Origin: Leptospira sp.
Lineage (GTDB): Bacteria; Spirochaetota; Leptospiria; Leptospirales; Leptospiraceae
Direction of reading: 5' to 3'
DNA length: 64,000 nucleotides
Assembly: GCA_027531445.1 (NCBI GenBank)
Contig: JAPZRK010000046.1
Coordinates: forward strand, 44,650-108,649
A program made the position numbers and the translations under genes. The first letter of the stretch is position 1. Every line of letters begins with the position of its first letter. The notes under the pieces were generated by a model. It was not told the origin of the DNA. It saw only the letters and a program-made list of their open reading frames with translations, and did not search any database. Below, piece after piece: positions 25,720 to 34,547 of the stretch.

Positions 25720-26508
25720 TTAGTTGAGATAGACCCGATAGTCATCTTCTGATTTAAAAAGAGTGCCTGCGAATGGTATTTTTCCAGAATCTAAGGACTC
25801 CCCTGTATGAAGTAAAACTTGGATCCAGTCTAATAGTTCACTAGTGGAAGGTTTTTTACGAAGCGATTCGATTTTACGGATGGTATAAAACATAGCTAAG
25901 GCTTTTTCCATAAATTCAGTTTGTATTTTTGGGAAATGAGCCAGAATGATTTCTTTCATGGTCTCGCGCTTAGGAAATTCTATATAATGAAAAATACAAC
26001 GTCTTAGAAAGGCATCGGGTAATTCTTTTTCGTTATTTGAAGTAATGATTACAAGTGGTCTTTCCACGGCCGCAATTTGTTCTTTTGTTTCTGGAATAAA
26101 AAACTCCATCTTATCAAGTTCTAATAATAGATCATTCGGAAATTCGATATCAGCTTTGTCTATCTCGTCTATCAAAACGACAGAACGTTTTGGATAAGAA
26201 AATGCTTCACCGAGTGCACCCAATCGAATGTAATTTTTTACATCTCTGACTCTTTCCATCGCTTCCGCTTCTGGAAATCTAGAGTCGTTCAATCTAGCAA
26301 CCGCGTCGTAGAAATAAAGACCTTCTTTAGCAAGGCTTGTAGATTTAATATGCCACCGATAAAAGGGCAATTGTTTCGTTTCTGCTACATAGTTGGCTAA
26401 AAGGGTTTTACCCGTGCCGGGTTCACCTTTCAAAAGCAAGGGTCGCATTGTGATTTCCGCTACTTGAACCGCTTCACGTAGCTCATCTGATAGAATGTAG
26501 TCAGCCAT
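25720..26508 (-). CDS. MoxR-family AAA+ ATPase
   Basis: This 262-residue ATPase has Walker A GEPGTGKT (28-35), Walker B VVLIDEIDKAD, sensor 1 VIITSNNEKELP and an arginine-finger segment FLRRCIFHYIEFPKRE. MoxR ATPases drive remodelling of protein complexes together with VWA-domain partners, here the next gene two bases downstream. The order MoxR, CoxE, PrsW-like suggests one operon starting in the 106-base divergent gap shared with the gene at 26615. Confidence 0.93.
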   Translation of the reverse strand: MADYILSDELREAVQVAEITMRPLLLKGEPGTGKTLLANYVAETKQLPFYRWHIKSTSLAKEGLYFYDAVARLNDSRFPEAEAMERVRDVKNYIRLGALGEAFSYPKRSVVLIDEIDKADIEFPNDLLLELDKMEFFIPETKEQIAAVERPLVIITSNNEKELPDAFLRRCIFHYIEFPKRETMKEIILAHFPKIQTEFMEKALAMFYTIRKIESLRKKPSTSELLDWIQVLLHTGESLDSGKIPFAGTLFKSEDDYRVYLN

Positions 26509-26558
26509 TGGTACCTCTAATTCCTATCATACAGATTTTGCTTGGGAATCTATTAAAA

Positions 26559-26577
26559 ATTGCTTTTTGAGAGCAAT
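26559..26577. promoter_or_regulatory. Small inverted repeat in the moxR / 26615 divergent gap
   Basis: ATTGCT and AGCAAT, separated by seven bases, form a six-base inverted repeat between two divergent genes. It could be an operator for both directions or a chance repeat in AT-rich DNA. There is no other evidence. Confidence 0.22.
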
Positions 26578-26614
26578 CCCATTCTATTGAATAGTAAACA
26601 GCGGGTCAGGTAAA

Positions 26615-28549
26615 ATGCCAGAATTTGACAATACAAAGAGAGCGATTGGAGTCGGAAAACTAGACGATTCGGCTCGGAAAGAAATGTTCAATAAATTCGT
26701 AAGTGCGGGTGGAGAAGTCATTAAAGAAAAACCCGACCCTAAGGAAGACGATTCAAAACGAAAAACGCAGGAAGTTAAGACTAGACAAGGCACAGTTTCC
26801 CGCGGTGGAAGTGATGATGGGCGCTCGCGCAACCGATCTGGTGGCGGAGGTGGTCGCGATGGCGGGAATTCTTCAGGCGACTCCAAATCATCATATGATG
26901 CAAAATTAGAATATGAAAAAGAGATCTCGAGCTTTCTCGCAAGGTTTTCCGTCAAACTGAAGTGTTGGATGGGACGCGTAACGGCATTTGGTTCCCCTGA
27001 TCTTTTGCCTGGATTTATGCATGATTTTTCTACCCAAGCAAAACAAGCCCTCATTGAATGCAATTATAGTGCGAACGAGATCTTGGCCAATTCTGCTCAT
27101 TCTCCTGCTGTTTCCGCTGCCCTAGACAAAATTAATCCGCTGTTGGTTGAGCTCATCGCTATGACTAAAAAGTTGTATGATGGATCAGAGCTAACAGATA
27201 TTACAGAGCCCATTATGATGGCACCTGAATCTCCTGTTGCAATTGAAAGAATCAAACCTCAAATCTATTCACTCTTTAAGCGAATGTACATTCTTTATCC
27301 ATATCAGGAGACGCTAAAAAAATCCTTCCTTCAGGCATACGATGAATTGCAAAAAGTTGAGAATAAACCAAGCCTCATTTATTCTTCTAAGAAAAAAAAG
27401 ATTACCTCAGAAATAGATGTACTATTTGATACTTTTTTTGAAAAATTATACTTAGTTGTGATTCGGGCTGAAAATAAAAACATACCGTTGATTTCGCGTT
27501 ATATGGAAAATCTCTTGGACATTCAGCCAGAAGAACGTCCAGGCTCAAGACGCACCGGAGAAAATGTTCCTGGTGGCATTGATCCAAAAGCACAAGCCGC
27601 AGAGGAAAGAGCAAAAAAAGAAACAGAAAAAGAAGAAAAGAAAAATGCAGAAAAAGAGGAAGTTTCCTTAACTAAAGAACAAGCCTATGGATTACGTTTG
27701 ATGCAAATGTATTCCATTCCAAAACTTCGCAAAAAATTTGATCCTAAAAACGAAATGCATTTTGTTCCAGATTCAGATAAAGTCCTACTTTCTTACTTTT
27801 ACTTTAGAGAATTTGATGAAGAGTATTCTTTTGTACTTACCACTAAGAAGATTGATATTAAGCTTACGCATGTTAATGGCGTAAAGGTAGACTATCGTCA
27901 AAAGCTATTAGACATATATGAATCTACTCGTTCTATTACGGATCAATTGAAAATTTACCTTGATATAATGCGGGAATTGGAAAAACACAAAGCCAATCCT
28001 GGTGCAAATTATATTGAAGCATCAAAAAAGCTGACCGGAATTGAACAAAAACGAACCGGACAATCGAGAACAGTTCGAATGGTGATCAAAGATTTTGATA
28101 TGAAAGTGAGAGATATCTTACTTGAGTTAATCAAAGATATGAAGTCGAAAAAAGAGATCATTGTAAATATGGATGAGATCATCACTCTCGATTCGATGGA
28201 ATCCAAAAAAAGGTTAAATAAAAAAGCCATCAAACAGTGTATTATGGAGTCCTACTGTTATACAATGGCACTATATGATCGATTGGAATCTGGTGATTTA
28301 TATGGAGGACTTGTTGAGCTCACTCCAGAGCAAATGAAGGATTCATTTAATATTGACGTTCAGACAGAAAATTCGAATCAGGAAAATCAAGGAGATTTCG
28401 ATGTTTCGTCGGCTGAGAATGATGGCTCTAGTAAGTCGAAAGTGTCACAAGGGAACGAACGTCTTTCCTCTTCACAAGACGATACCCTTGAAAACTTGGA
28501 TGATCTAAATCATGATGATGATATACTTTCCTCAGGAAATCCCCTTTAA
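26615..28549 (+). CDS. Large hypothetical protein with disordered ends
   Basis: I do not recognise this 644-residue protein. The first 100 residues are charged and then Gly/Arg/Ser-rich (GGSDDGRSRNRSGGGGG), typical of a disordered and possibly nucleic-acid-binding tail. Residues 100-320 look helical. A Lys/Glu-rich linker spans about 330-355. A second folded part (360-585) includes LMQMYSIPKLRKKFD and YFYFREFDEEYSF. The C-terminus (590-644) is Asn/Asp/Ser-rich and acidic. There is no signal or membrane helix. It shares its stop region with the nitrilase-like gene (the last base of TAA is the first of the next ATG), so both are probably made together. Confidence 0.8.
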   Translation: MPEFDNTKRAIGVGKLDDSARKEMFNKFVSAGGEVIKEKPDPKEDDSKRKTQEVKTRQGTVSRGGSDDGRSRNRSGGGGGRDGGNSSGDSKSSYDAKLEYEKEISSFLARFSVKLKCWMGRVTAFGSPDLLPGFMHDFSTQAKQALIECNYSANEILANSAHSPAVSAALDKINPLLVELIAMTKKLYDGSELTDITEPIMMAPESPVAIERIKPQIYSLFKRMYILYPYQETLKKSFLQAYDELQKVENKPSLIYSSKKKKITSEIDVLFDTFFEKLYLVVIRAENKNIPLISRYMENLLDIQPEERPGSRRTGENVPGGIDPKAQAAEERAKKETEKEEKKNAEKEEVSLTKEQAYGLRLMQMYSIPKLRKKFDPKNEMHFVPDSDKVLLSYFYFREFDEEYSFVLTTKKIDIKLTHVNGVKVDYRQKLLDIYESTRSITDQLKIYLDIMRELEKHKANPGANYIEASKKLTGIEQKRTGQSRTVRMVIKDFDMKVRDILLELIKDMKSKKEIIVNMDEIITLDSMESKKRLNKKAIKQCIMESYCYTMALYDRLESGDLYGGLVELTPEQMKDSFNIDVQTENSNQENQGDFDVSSAENDGSSKSKVSQGNERLSSSQDDTLENLDDLNHDDDILSSGNPL

Positions 28550-29256
28550 TGCCAACAATCAAAATTTCGCTCTACCAAAAAGATTTACATAAGAAGTTAT
28601 CAAAAGACCAGATAACAAAAGTTGCCTCACAAAAAGCGAACTTCTTTCTATTGCCAGAAGGGTTTCCCCATTTCTTTCAAGCAACATCTCCAGAAAAAGC
28701 TGCATTGCACGAGAAAGAATACCAAGACCATCTTTTGGAGATTTCTGAATCATATAGTGGAGTGATTATGGGTGGTACTCATTACCGAACCAATGAAGAA
28801 GGAAAATTAGTTTCTTCTTCTCCAATCCTTCAATCCCTAGTACTAGTAGATTTTTATGACAAAAAGATAGTGCCAAAGTCCGAAGTGGGAGTTTCTGCAG
28901 GAGAGACTGAGTCTATCTTTATTATGGGTGGATTGAGATTTGGGATTTTAGTTGGTGAAGACATTCAAAGCGATAAGATTTGGGATGAATTTAAATCAGA
29001 AGACATTGAAGTTGTATTCCATCTTTCATCTGAAGAGACTGGACGATCCTACGAAGAAGATCTCGAATTTTATTCTGCTAAATCACGTGAAACCAAAACC
29101 CATATCATTCGTGTTTGTGGGATCTCGGAAACAAAACCAGGTCGGAGTCTCTATGCATCTCCAAGTGGAGTCAACTGGAAGGTAGGTAAAACGGAAGAGT
29201 ATCTTGAAGTATTCAAAACACTCTCCGTTACTGTAAGAGGTAACTTTTTCCTATAG
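28549..29256 (+). CDS. Nitrilase-fold (carbon-nitrogen hydrolase-like) protein lacking the catalytic Cys
   Basis: This 235-residue protein follows the C-N hydrolase plan: catalytic-type Glu37 in FLLPEGF, a GVIMGGTHY strand, and a Lys region DKKIVPK (104-110). The strand RFGILVGEDI (130-139) is where active members have a Cys-Tyr/Trp-Asp/Glu nucleophile elbow. Here Gly136 replaces the Cys, so amidase or nitrilase activity is unlikely. The rest of the fold (RVCGISET, SLYASPSG) follows in order. It is slightly short for the family. It is tightly coupled to the 644-residue gene and may be a binding partner rather than an enzyme. Confidence 0.72.
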   Translation: MPTIKISLYQKDLHKKLSKDQITKVASQKANFFLLPEGFPHFFQATSPEKAALHEKEYQDHLLEISESYSGVIMGGTHYRTNEEGKLVSSSPILQSLVLVDFYDKKIVPKSEVGVSAGETESIFIMGGLRFGILVGEDIQSDKIWDEFKSEDIEVVFHLSSEETGRSYEEDLEFYSAKSRETKTHIIRVCGISETKPGRSLYASPSGVNWKVGKTEEYLEVFKTLSVTVRGNFFL

Positions 29257-29258
29257 TC

Positions 29259-29819
29259 TTACTTTTTTTCTTCCTCTTTCCAATCCATGGTAAGAAGCAG
29301 GATTACGATTCCAACGGAGACACAAGAGTCTGCTACGTTAAACGCTGGCCATCTTTCAAATAACAGGAAGTCCGGCCATTCAAAGTCCAAAAAGTCAACG
29401 ACTCCAATAAATTCTAAGCCAGGTCGCTCCGGTGTAAAACCAAACCGAAAGCCAACACCGGGGATTTTGACAAAAAATTTATCAAAGAAATTACCGAAGG
29501 CACCAGCCATGACTAAATTCCAACCCCAAGGGTTGCCTAGCTCAGCATTTGTCCATCGATAGAAAAACAGGAAGATAATGGCAAATCCAGTCGCAAAAAG
29601 AGAAGGCAAAGCGTTGTTTTGAAACAAACCAAAAACAAATCCCGTATTGAATGTAAGAGACAATCTAAAAAATTCGCCTATTACGGGTATGCTTTCGTAT
29701 GCCTGCATGTTTTGTATGATTATATACTTACTACTCAGATCTAATACAAGACCGAACAAGACAAAAGCTAGATAGGCAGGTTTATAAACCGAAAAAAAAG
29801 GTGTTTCTGGGAATTTCAT
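29259..29819 (-). CDS. lspA: Lipoprotein signal peptidase (signal peptidase II)
   Basis: This 186-residue membrane protein has four hydrophobic helices and the LspA signatures: FNTGFVFGLF, GAFGNFFDKF, VVDFLDF with catalytic Asp142 and FNVADSCVSVG with catalytic Asp164. It removes signal peptides from prolipoproteins such as those encoded at 995, 14495, 15203 and 45552. An insertion of about 18 residues sits between the GN-FFD motif and VVDF (positions 117-139), longer than in typical LspA. It is the last gene after the AarF-type kinase, ten bases downstream. Confidence 0.93.
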   Translation of the reverse strand: MKFPETPFFSVYKPAYLAFVLFGLVLDLSSKYIIIQNMQAYESIPVIGEFFRLSLTFNTGFVFGLFQNNALPSLFATGFAIIFLFFYRWTNAELGNPWGWNLVMAGAFGNFFDKFFVKIPGVGFRFGFTPERPGLEFIGVVDFLDFEWPDFLLFERWPAFNVADSCVSVGIVILLLTMDWKEEEKK

Positions 29820-29829
29820 TCAATTTCTC

Positions 29830-31491
29830 TTATTTTTTATTTTGATACTGTAGTGCGGATCTGGCTAGAGACCAAAACGAAATCCCAGCCAATATGTAAA
29901 ACATAAGACTGGGTTCTTTCCACGATTTTTCGGCATAATAAATTCCGAAATAGAAAAAAACGGACCCTAGTATTCCGAAAGTAAATAGCTCTCTCAATAC
30001 TAGGCTTTTTCTGTTGGATTGTTTATCCTCCGACCAGTGGAATACAAACTCTCCGCGGTTTAACTTGTATAGAAAGTCATACAACTCGCTCGGAAGAGAA
30101 AGAGAACTTGCGAGGATTTCCTCTCCTTCCTCTCGCCATCTTTTGCGAAACGAACTTCCCTTCATCACTATTTGAGAGAATGGTTTTTCTGAGTATTCGA
30201 AAAGAGACCGATTGGGGTCTAGATAAGAAAAATTCCCCAAAAGCAGGGCTAAAACACGATGGAGGCTTAAAAAATTTGGGGGAAGTTTCAAAGAGCGAAA
30301 GAGTGTTTTGAGACTTACTTGGATCTCTTTTAAAAATCTCAAGTCTTCACCTGGTTTTAATGTGTCCCATCCGATATTTCGAAAGTTTTTTGTCGTGAGT
30401 AGTATTTGGTTTAATTTTTCCATCGAGTATTTTAGAATTTTACAAAGTTCTTCTTTACCTAAAGATTCTTTTACGGCACCCAGCTGGTACAAGGTATCCG
30501 CCATTAGGTGGTAATCTTTCCTCATTGCCGAAATGAATACTTTTTCTAAAAGCCTAGTTTCATCATTTGAAATTTCTTGAACAGCGCCGAAGTCAATAAA
30601 ACAAAGCTGTCCCGTATCCATTAATATTAAATTGCCTGGATGTGGATCTGCATGGAAGAAACGGAAATCAAAAATCATTAATATGTAAGCCCGCATTAAT
30701 TTTTCTAAGTATGGATTTTTTTTTCCATGCCATTCTTCCGGTTGAAAATCATAAATCTTTTTACCTTCAATAAACTCTGTCACAAGAATGGAACGCGTGC
30801 AAAATTCTTCGATTGGTTCTGGGAAAACGAAATCCTTTTCATTGGTAAAGGCCTGCTTCGTTTTTTTTAGAAATTTCAATTCATTACGTAGATCCATTTC
30901 ATTTTCGATCATACTTTGTAATTGAGATGATACTTCCTTGCCTGATATGGATATTACCAGTTGATCAAATAGCCAAATGATCCTTCGAATGGTAATCAGA
31001 TCCGAAGTTGCCTCCTCTTCGATTCCATTATATAAAAGCTTTATCGCTACCTTTTTATCTTTGTAGTAACCTATATGCACCTGAGCAGTGGAAGCACTTG
31101 CATGAGCAGATCGTGAAAGATTTGTAAATATTGATTCCATAGGAGTTGAAAAATTTTGGGACCATCGCTTACCTATCTCTTCAAACGATCTGGGTGGCAC
31201 TTTGTCTTGTAGATCTTGCAATTCCCATAAGAACTCTTCAGGTAAAATATGAAAAAGATTGCTAATGAATTGTCCTATTTTTATATATATCCCGCCCAAA
31301 AGAAAAAATATGTTTTTTGCCTCTTGACCTTTAGATTTAAAAAACTTTTTTTTGCGCTCTTCCCACCTTTGTTCAGACATCAATGGTTTTAAACACTTGG
31401 ACTGAAGATAATAAGAAAGCCAGGTACGCAAAACAAAGGTATAAACTAAATAAGACCGTCCAAAAACTTGACTGGGAGCATTTGATTTCAT
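29830..31491 (-). CDS. ABC1/AarF/UbiB atypical protein kinase-like protein
   Basis: This 553-residue UbiB-family protein has the KxGQ helix (GGIYIKIGQFISN), a PPRSF segment, the Ala-rich nucleotide loop ASASTAQVHIG with Lys in KVAIKLLYN, the HADPHPGNL catalytic loop and FIDFGAVQEI, the metal-binding DFG. One or two membrane helices lie at the C-terminus (about 500-545). Relatives bind or hydrolyse ATP and support quinone lipid biosynthesis. This fits an organism using menaquinone, but the role is not proven. Its ATG overlaps the stop of the oxidoreductase gene by four bases. Confidence 0.87.
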   Translation of the reverse strand: MKSNAPSQVFGRSYLVYTFVLRTWLSYYLQSKCLKPLMSEQRWEERKKKFFKSKGQEAKNIFFLLGGIYIKIGQFISNLFHILPEEFLWELQDLQDKVPPRSFEEIGKRWSQNFSTPMESIFTNLSRSAHASASTAQVHIGYYKDKKVAIKLLYNGIEEEATSDLITIRRIIWLFDQLVISISGKEVSSQLQSMIENEMDLRNELKFLKKTKQAFTNEKDFVFPEPIEEFCTRSILVTEFIEGKKIYDFQPEEWHGKKNPYLEKLMRAYILMIFDFRFFHADPHPGNLILMDTGQLCFIDFGAVQEISNDETRLLEKVFISAMRKDYHLMADTLYQLGAVKESLGKEELCKILKYSMEKLNQILLTTKNFRNIGWDTLKPGEDLRFLKEIQVSLKTLFRSLKLPPNFLSLHRVLALLLGNFSYLDPNRSLFEYSEKPFSQIVMKGSSFRKRWREEGEEILASSLSLPSELYDFLYKLNRGEFVFHWSEDKQSNRKSLVLRELFTFGILGSVFFYFGIYYAEKSWKEPSLMFYILAGISFWSLARSALQYQNKK

Positions 31492-32567
31492 GATTTTCGC
31501 CTAAATTTATAGATAGATTCGATACTTTCCAGAATGTCTATATTATCTTGCAGCGTTCCTTCTCTGTTATTCGATTTTCCATTTATGACAGACTCAATTT
31601 CAGAATAGATCCCCATAAATGCATTCGATTTATTGAGCGAAGGTATTTTCAAAAAAGGAACTTCTTCCAAACTTTTGAAGCCTTGGTAAAGTTTTGAGGG
31701 TTGGGATTTAAAGAATCGAAAACCATCGTTTGACAATACAATTCTTGCTTTTTCTAATAGAATGTCTATTTCAAATTGAAAGTAATCGAGCCCACCAGAA
31801 ACATCTAAAAAAATTTGAATTCCATTTTTTGTCTCAAATAATGCAGTAGCTCTATTTTCTATCGACTTTGGACTTGGTCGATTTACATTCGCATAACGAA
31901 GATTTAATTTCCCAAACAACCAATTCAAAATATCAATGGCATGAGTTCCATCATGGAGGAGCGGTCCACCACCAAATTTGGAAAATGCGAGGCCAGGATT
32001 TCTCGCCGAAGTATAAACATTTGCCCTTACCGATTGAACGTTTCCCAATTCTCCCTTTTTAATTAAGTCACGAACATATTGATACCTTGGATGGTATCGT
32101 CTCTCGTGATTGATCCAAATATTCGCTCGTTTTTTTTTAGCAAGATTTGAGAGTATTTTTGCTTCCTTGCTGGACAAACATACTGGTTTTTCGATCAGTA
32201 AATTTTGGATTCCCAATTCTAACATAGAGATCGAGATATCATAATGGGAAATGCTAGGTGTAGCGATAATTGCGAACTGAAGATCCAAATCCTTTACAAG
32301 CTTTAGATTCGCCTTATCAAAGTTGTCCTTTGTTAAAATGGATTGAATTTTGTTAGAATTTCGCTTTTGCCACCGTTCTTTAAAGTTTTGGATTTGTTTG
32401 GAATCCACATCAGCAATGGCTTCCAGCGAAAAGTGTCTTTTCCCCCAATTTGAATGGATTACTCCTGAATGGGTGCATGGCTTGTATCGGTGTGGGTCAT
32501 CTTCTAATTTTGAGGCGATCCTACCTAAACCAATCAGAATTGTTTTGATTTTGTTCGTTGGTCTCAA
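31488..32567 (-). CDS. Gfo/Idh/MocA-family NAD(P)-dependent oxidoreductase
   Basis: This 359-residue protein has an N-terminal Rossmann fold (ILIGLGRIASKL, then FSLEAIADVD), the family LIEKPVC motif with catalytic-type Lys, and a C-terminal alpha/beta domain containing GGGPLLHDGTHAIDIL. Members oxidise or reduce sugars and cyclitols with NAD(P). Context (before the AarF kinase and LspA genes, and near cell-wall genes) suggests a nucleotide-sugar or envelope role, but the substrate cannot be read from the sequence. It is divergent from murF, with about 49 bases between. Confidence 0.85.
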   Translation of the reverse strand: MRPTNKIKTILIGLGRIASKLEDDPHRYKPCTHSGVIHSNWGKRHFSLEAIADVDSKQIQNFKERWQKRNSNKIQSILTKDNFDKANLKLVKDLDLQFAIIATPSISHYDISISMLELGIQNLLIEKPVCLSSKEAKILSNLAKKKRANIWINHERRYHPRYQYVRDLIKKGELGNVQSVRANVYTSARNPGLAFSKFGGGPLLHDGTHAIDILNWLFGKLNLRYANVNRPSPKSIENRATALFETKNGIQIFLDVSGGLDYFQFEIDILLEKARIVLSNDGFRFFKSQPSKLYQGFKSLEEVPFLKIPSLNKSNAFMGIYSEIESVINGKSNNREGTLQDNIDILESIESIYKFRRKS

Positions 32568-32616
32568 AGTTTTTCTTCCAAAACAAGATGATTTACTTAC
32601 CTTGGCATGGAATCAT

Positions 32617-34014
32617 ATGATCACAGCCTTTTCCTATTCTTTGTCAACCATTCTCGGAATTCTTAGAGAGAATGATCCTCCTAGTTTTGAAGCTTCAGGC
32701 AACGTAAAGACGATCTCGACTTCCTCCTTGGAATGTAAGTCTGGTTCCCTATTTGTCCCATTGCGTGACAAACGTGATGGTCATGAATTCATTTTGGATG
32801 CCCTAAGAGCAGGTGCCTCTTACTTCTTATGCGAAACCAATCATCCTATTCTAAAGAAGCTTTCTTCGGAACAGCAAAAGAAAGCGATATTGGTAAAAGA
32901 TACATTGATCGCGTTGGGAGCCCTTGCCCATTTCCATCGCATGCGGTTCCGTCCTCTGGTCATTGGAGTCACGGGATCTAGTGGCAAAACTTCAACGAAA
33001 GAATTACTTGGTAATCTATTTCAATTTTTACCCAAAGACCAGGTAGTCGTTACAGAAAAAAATTTTAATAATGAAATTGGAGTTCCATTTACACTCTTTC
33101 GTATCAATGAAAAAACAAAAGTGGTGATCTGCGAAATGGGAATGAACCAAAGAGGAGAGATCGAAAGATTATCCAGAATGGCAAATCCCAAGTTGGGTTT
33201 GATCACAAATATTGGCTCGGCACATATCGAGAATTTGAAATCACCAGAGAACATCGCGCTCGAAAAATCGGACTTGATGCTTGGACTGCAAAAATCTGGA
33301 GTTTTATTTCTGCCACGTACATCTCCATTCTTTAAACTGATCACAAAACGTGCCCAAAAGAATCAAACCGAGATCATTGACTGGGACTTCGAAAAAGATC
33401 CAAATTTAAAGATTTTACAGACATATCCAAAAGGATTTCTCCTCCGATATAAAGGAGAAGAATTCAAATGGAATCTACCGGGAAGGACACTTCTGAGCAA
33501 TGTTACAGGAGTGATTAAAGTTGGAGAACATTTGAATCTTTCCAAAGAGCAAATCATCAATGCCATTAGAACATACAAGGCTCCAGACAAACGTCTTAAT
33601 ATAAAAAAATCCAGATATCTAGTGATCGATGACAGCTATAATGCGAATCCCGAATCTATGCGATCGAGTATACATGCAAGCATTCAGCTATCAAATCACA
33701 AACCACTAGCATTAGTTTTGGGGACCATGAAAGAGTTAGGGAAATTTTCAAAGATGTATCATGAATTGATTGGTGAAGAACTTCGTAACTATCCCGAACC
33801 ATTACTTGTCACTTTTGGAGAAGCGGCATCCGCAATTGCAAAAAAAAGGAAGGTAGGAAGGAATCATTCCTTCCCTGGCGATAGTAGTGATATACCGAAG
33901 ATAGTGGAATTGATTAGAGAAACTTTACCAAAGGGTTCCACTGTCCTTGTCAAAGGATCTAGATCTATGAAAATGGAGAGGATTGTGGAAGCCTTGCTCG
34001 GATTAAAGACTTGA
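32617..34014 (+). CDS. murF: UDP-N-acetylmuramoyl-tripeptide--D-alanyl-D-alanine ligase
   Basis: MurF (465 residues from ATG 32617) adds D-Ala-D-Ala to the UDP-MurNAc tripeptide in the cytoplasm. Evidence: the N-terminal domain (SLECKSGSLFVPLRDKRDGH), the ATP loop GVTGSSGKTSTKELL, the NNEIG motif, EMGMNQRGEIERL, NIGSAHIEN and DDSYNANPESM. The frame continues upstream through the opposite oxidoreductase gene, but 32617 gives a normal length and N-terminus. A TTG at 32602 is an alternative. Unusually, it is separated from the other mur genes by purE and purK and lies on the other strand. Confidence 0.94.
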   Translation: MITAFSYSLSTILGILRENDPPSFEASGNVKTISTSSLECKSGSLFVPLRDKRDGHEFILDALRAGASYFLCETNHPILKKLSSEQQKKAILVKDTLIALGALAHFHRMRFRPLVIGVTGSSGKTSTKELLGNLFQFLPKDQVVVTEKNFNNEIGVPFTLFRINEKTKVVICEMGMNQRGEIERLSRMANPKLGLITNIGSAHIENLKSPENIALEKSDLMLGLQKSGVLFLPRTSPFFKLITKRAQKNQTEIIDWDFEKDPNLKILQTYPKGFLLRYKGEEFKWNLPGRTLLSNVTGVIKVGEHLNLSKEQIINAIRTYKAPDKRLNIKKSRYLVIDDSYNANPESMRSSIHASIQLSNHKPLALVLGTMKELGKFSKMYHELIGEELRNYPEPLLVTFGEAASAIAKKRKVGRNHSFPGDSSDIPKIVELIRETLPKGSTVLVKGSRSMKMERIVEALLGLKT

Positions 34015-34043
34015 AGCCATTTATCTGAGTGGAGAATTAGTGT

Positions 34044-34544
34044 ATGCCAAACATAATTGGAAAGGTAGCTGTCATCATGGGATCTCATTCTGATTGGGAA
34101 ACAATGAAAGAGGCGTGTTCCGTTCTTGAATCTTTTGGAATTCCCTATGATACTCAAATTGTATCAGCACATCGCTCACCTGATCTCATGTTTTCTTTTG
34201 CTAAATCAGCCAAAACAAATGGTTATTCCGTGATCATAGCAGGTGCCGGTGGTGCCGCACACCTTCCTGGAATGACTGCATCTTTGACAACACTCCCCGT
34301 CTTGGGTGTTCCTGTTATGTCCAAGGCTCTCTCAGGAAAGGATAGCCTACTTTCGATCGTACAGATGCCGAAGGGTGTTCCAGTTGGCACTCTGGCAATC
34401 GGTGCAAGCGGAGCCGCCAATGCTGGTCTTCTTGCAGTTAGAATTTTATCTCTTTCAAATCCCCAATTGGTTTCCGCTTTAGAGGAATTTGCTGAGAAAC
34501 AAAAGGTTGAAGCGCTTTCTTTCAACTCTAACCTAAAGTTGTAA
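34044..34544 (+). CDS. purE: N5-carboxyaminoimidazole ribonucleotide mutase
   Basis: This 166-residue class I PurE moves the carboxyl group of N5-CAIR to give CAIR in purine synthesis. It has VIMGSHSDWETM, the phosphate- and base-binding VSAHRSPDLM, and AGAGGAAHLPGM, all in standard order and length. The presence of purK three bases downstream confirms the two-step bacterial route. GTGGAGA upstream can serve as ribosome site. Confidence 0.97.
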   Translation: MPNIIGKVAVIMGSHSDWETMKEACSVLESFGIPYDTQIVSAHRSPDLMFSFAKSAKTNGYSVIIAGAGGAAHLPGMTASLTTLPVLGVPVMSKALSGKDSLLSIVQMPKGVPVGTLAIGASGAANAGLLAVRILSLSNPQLVSALEEFAEKQKVEALSFNSNLKL

Positions 34545-34547
34545 TCG

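Noticed and set aside
26584..27063. Long minus-strand open frame within the 644-residue gene
   Set aside because: It is a shadow of the real gene with composition-driven openness; it is Pro/Ser-rich without any recognisable domain.
32350..32616. Upstream extension of murF
   Set aside because: It overlaps the oxidoreductase gene on the opposite strand and has no MurF similarity; the start at 32617 gives a normal length.
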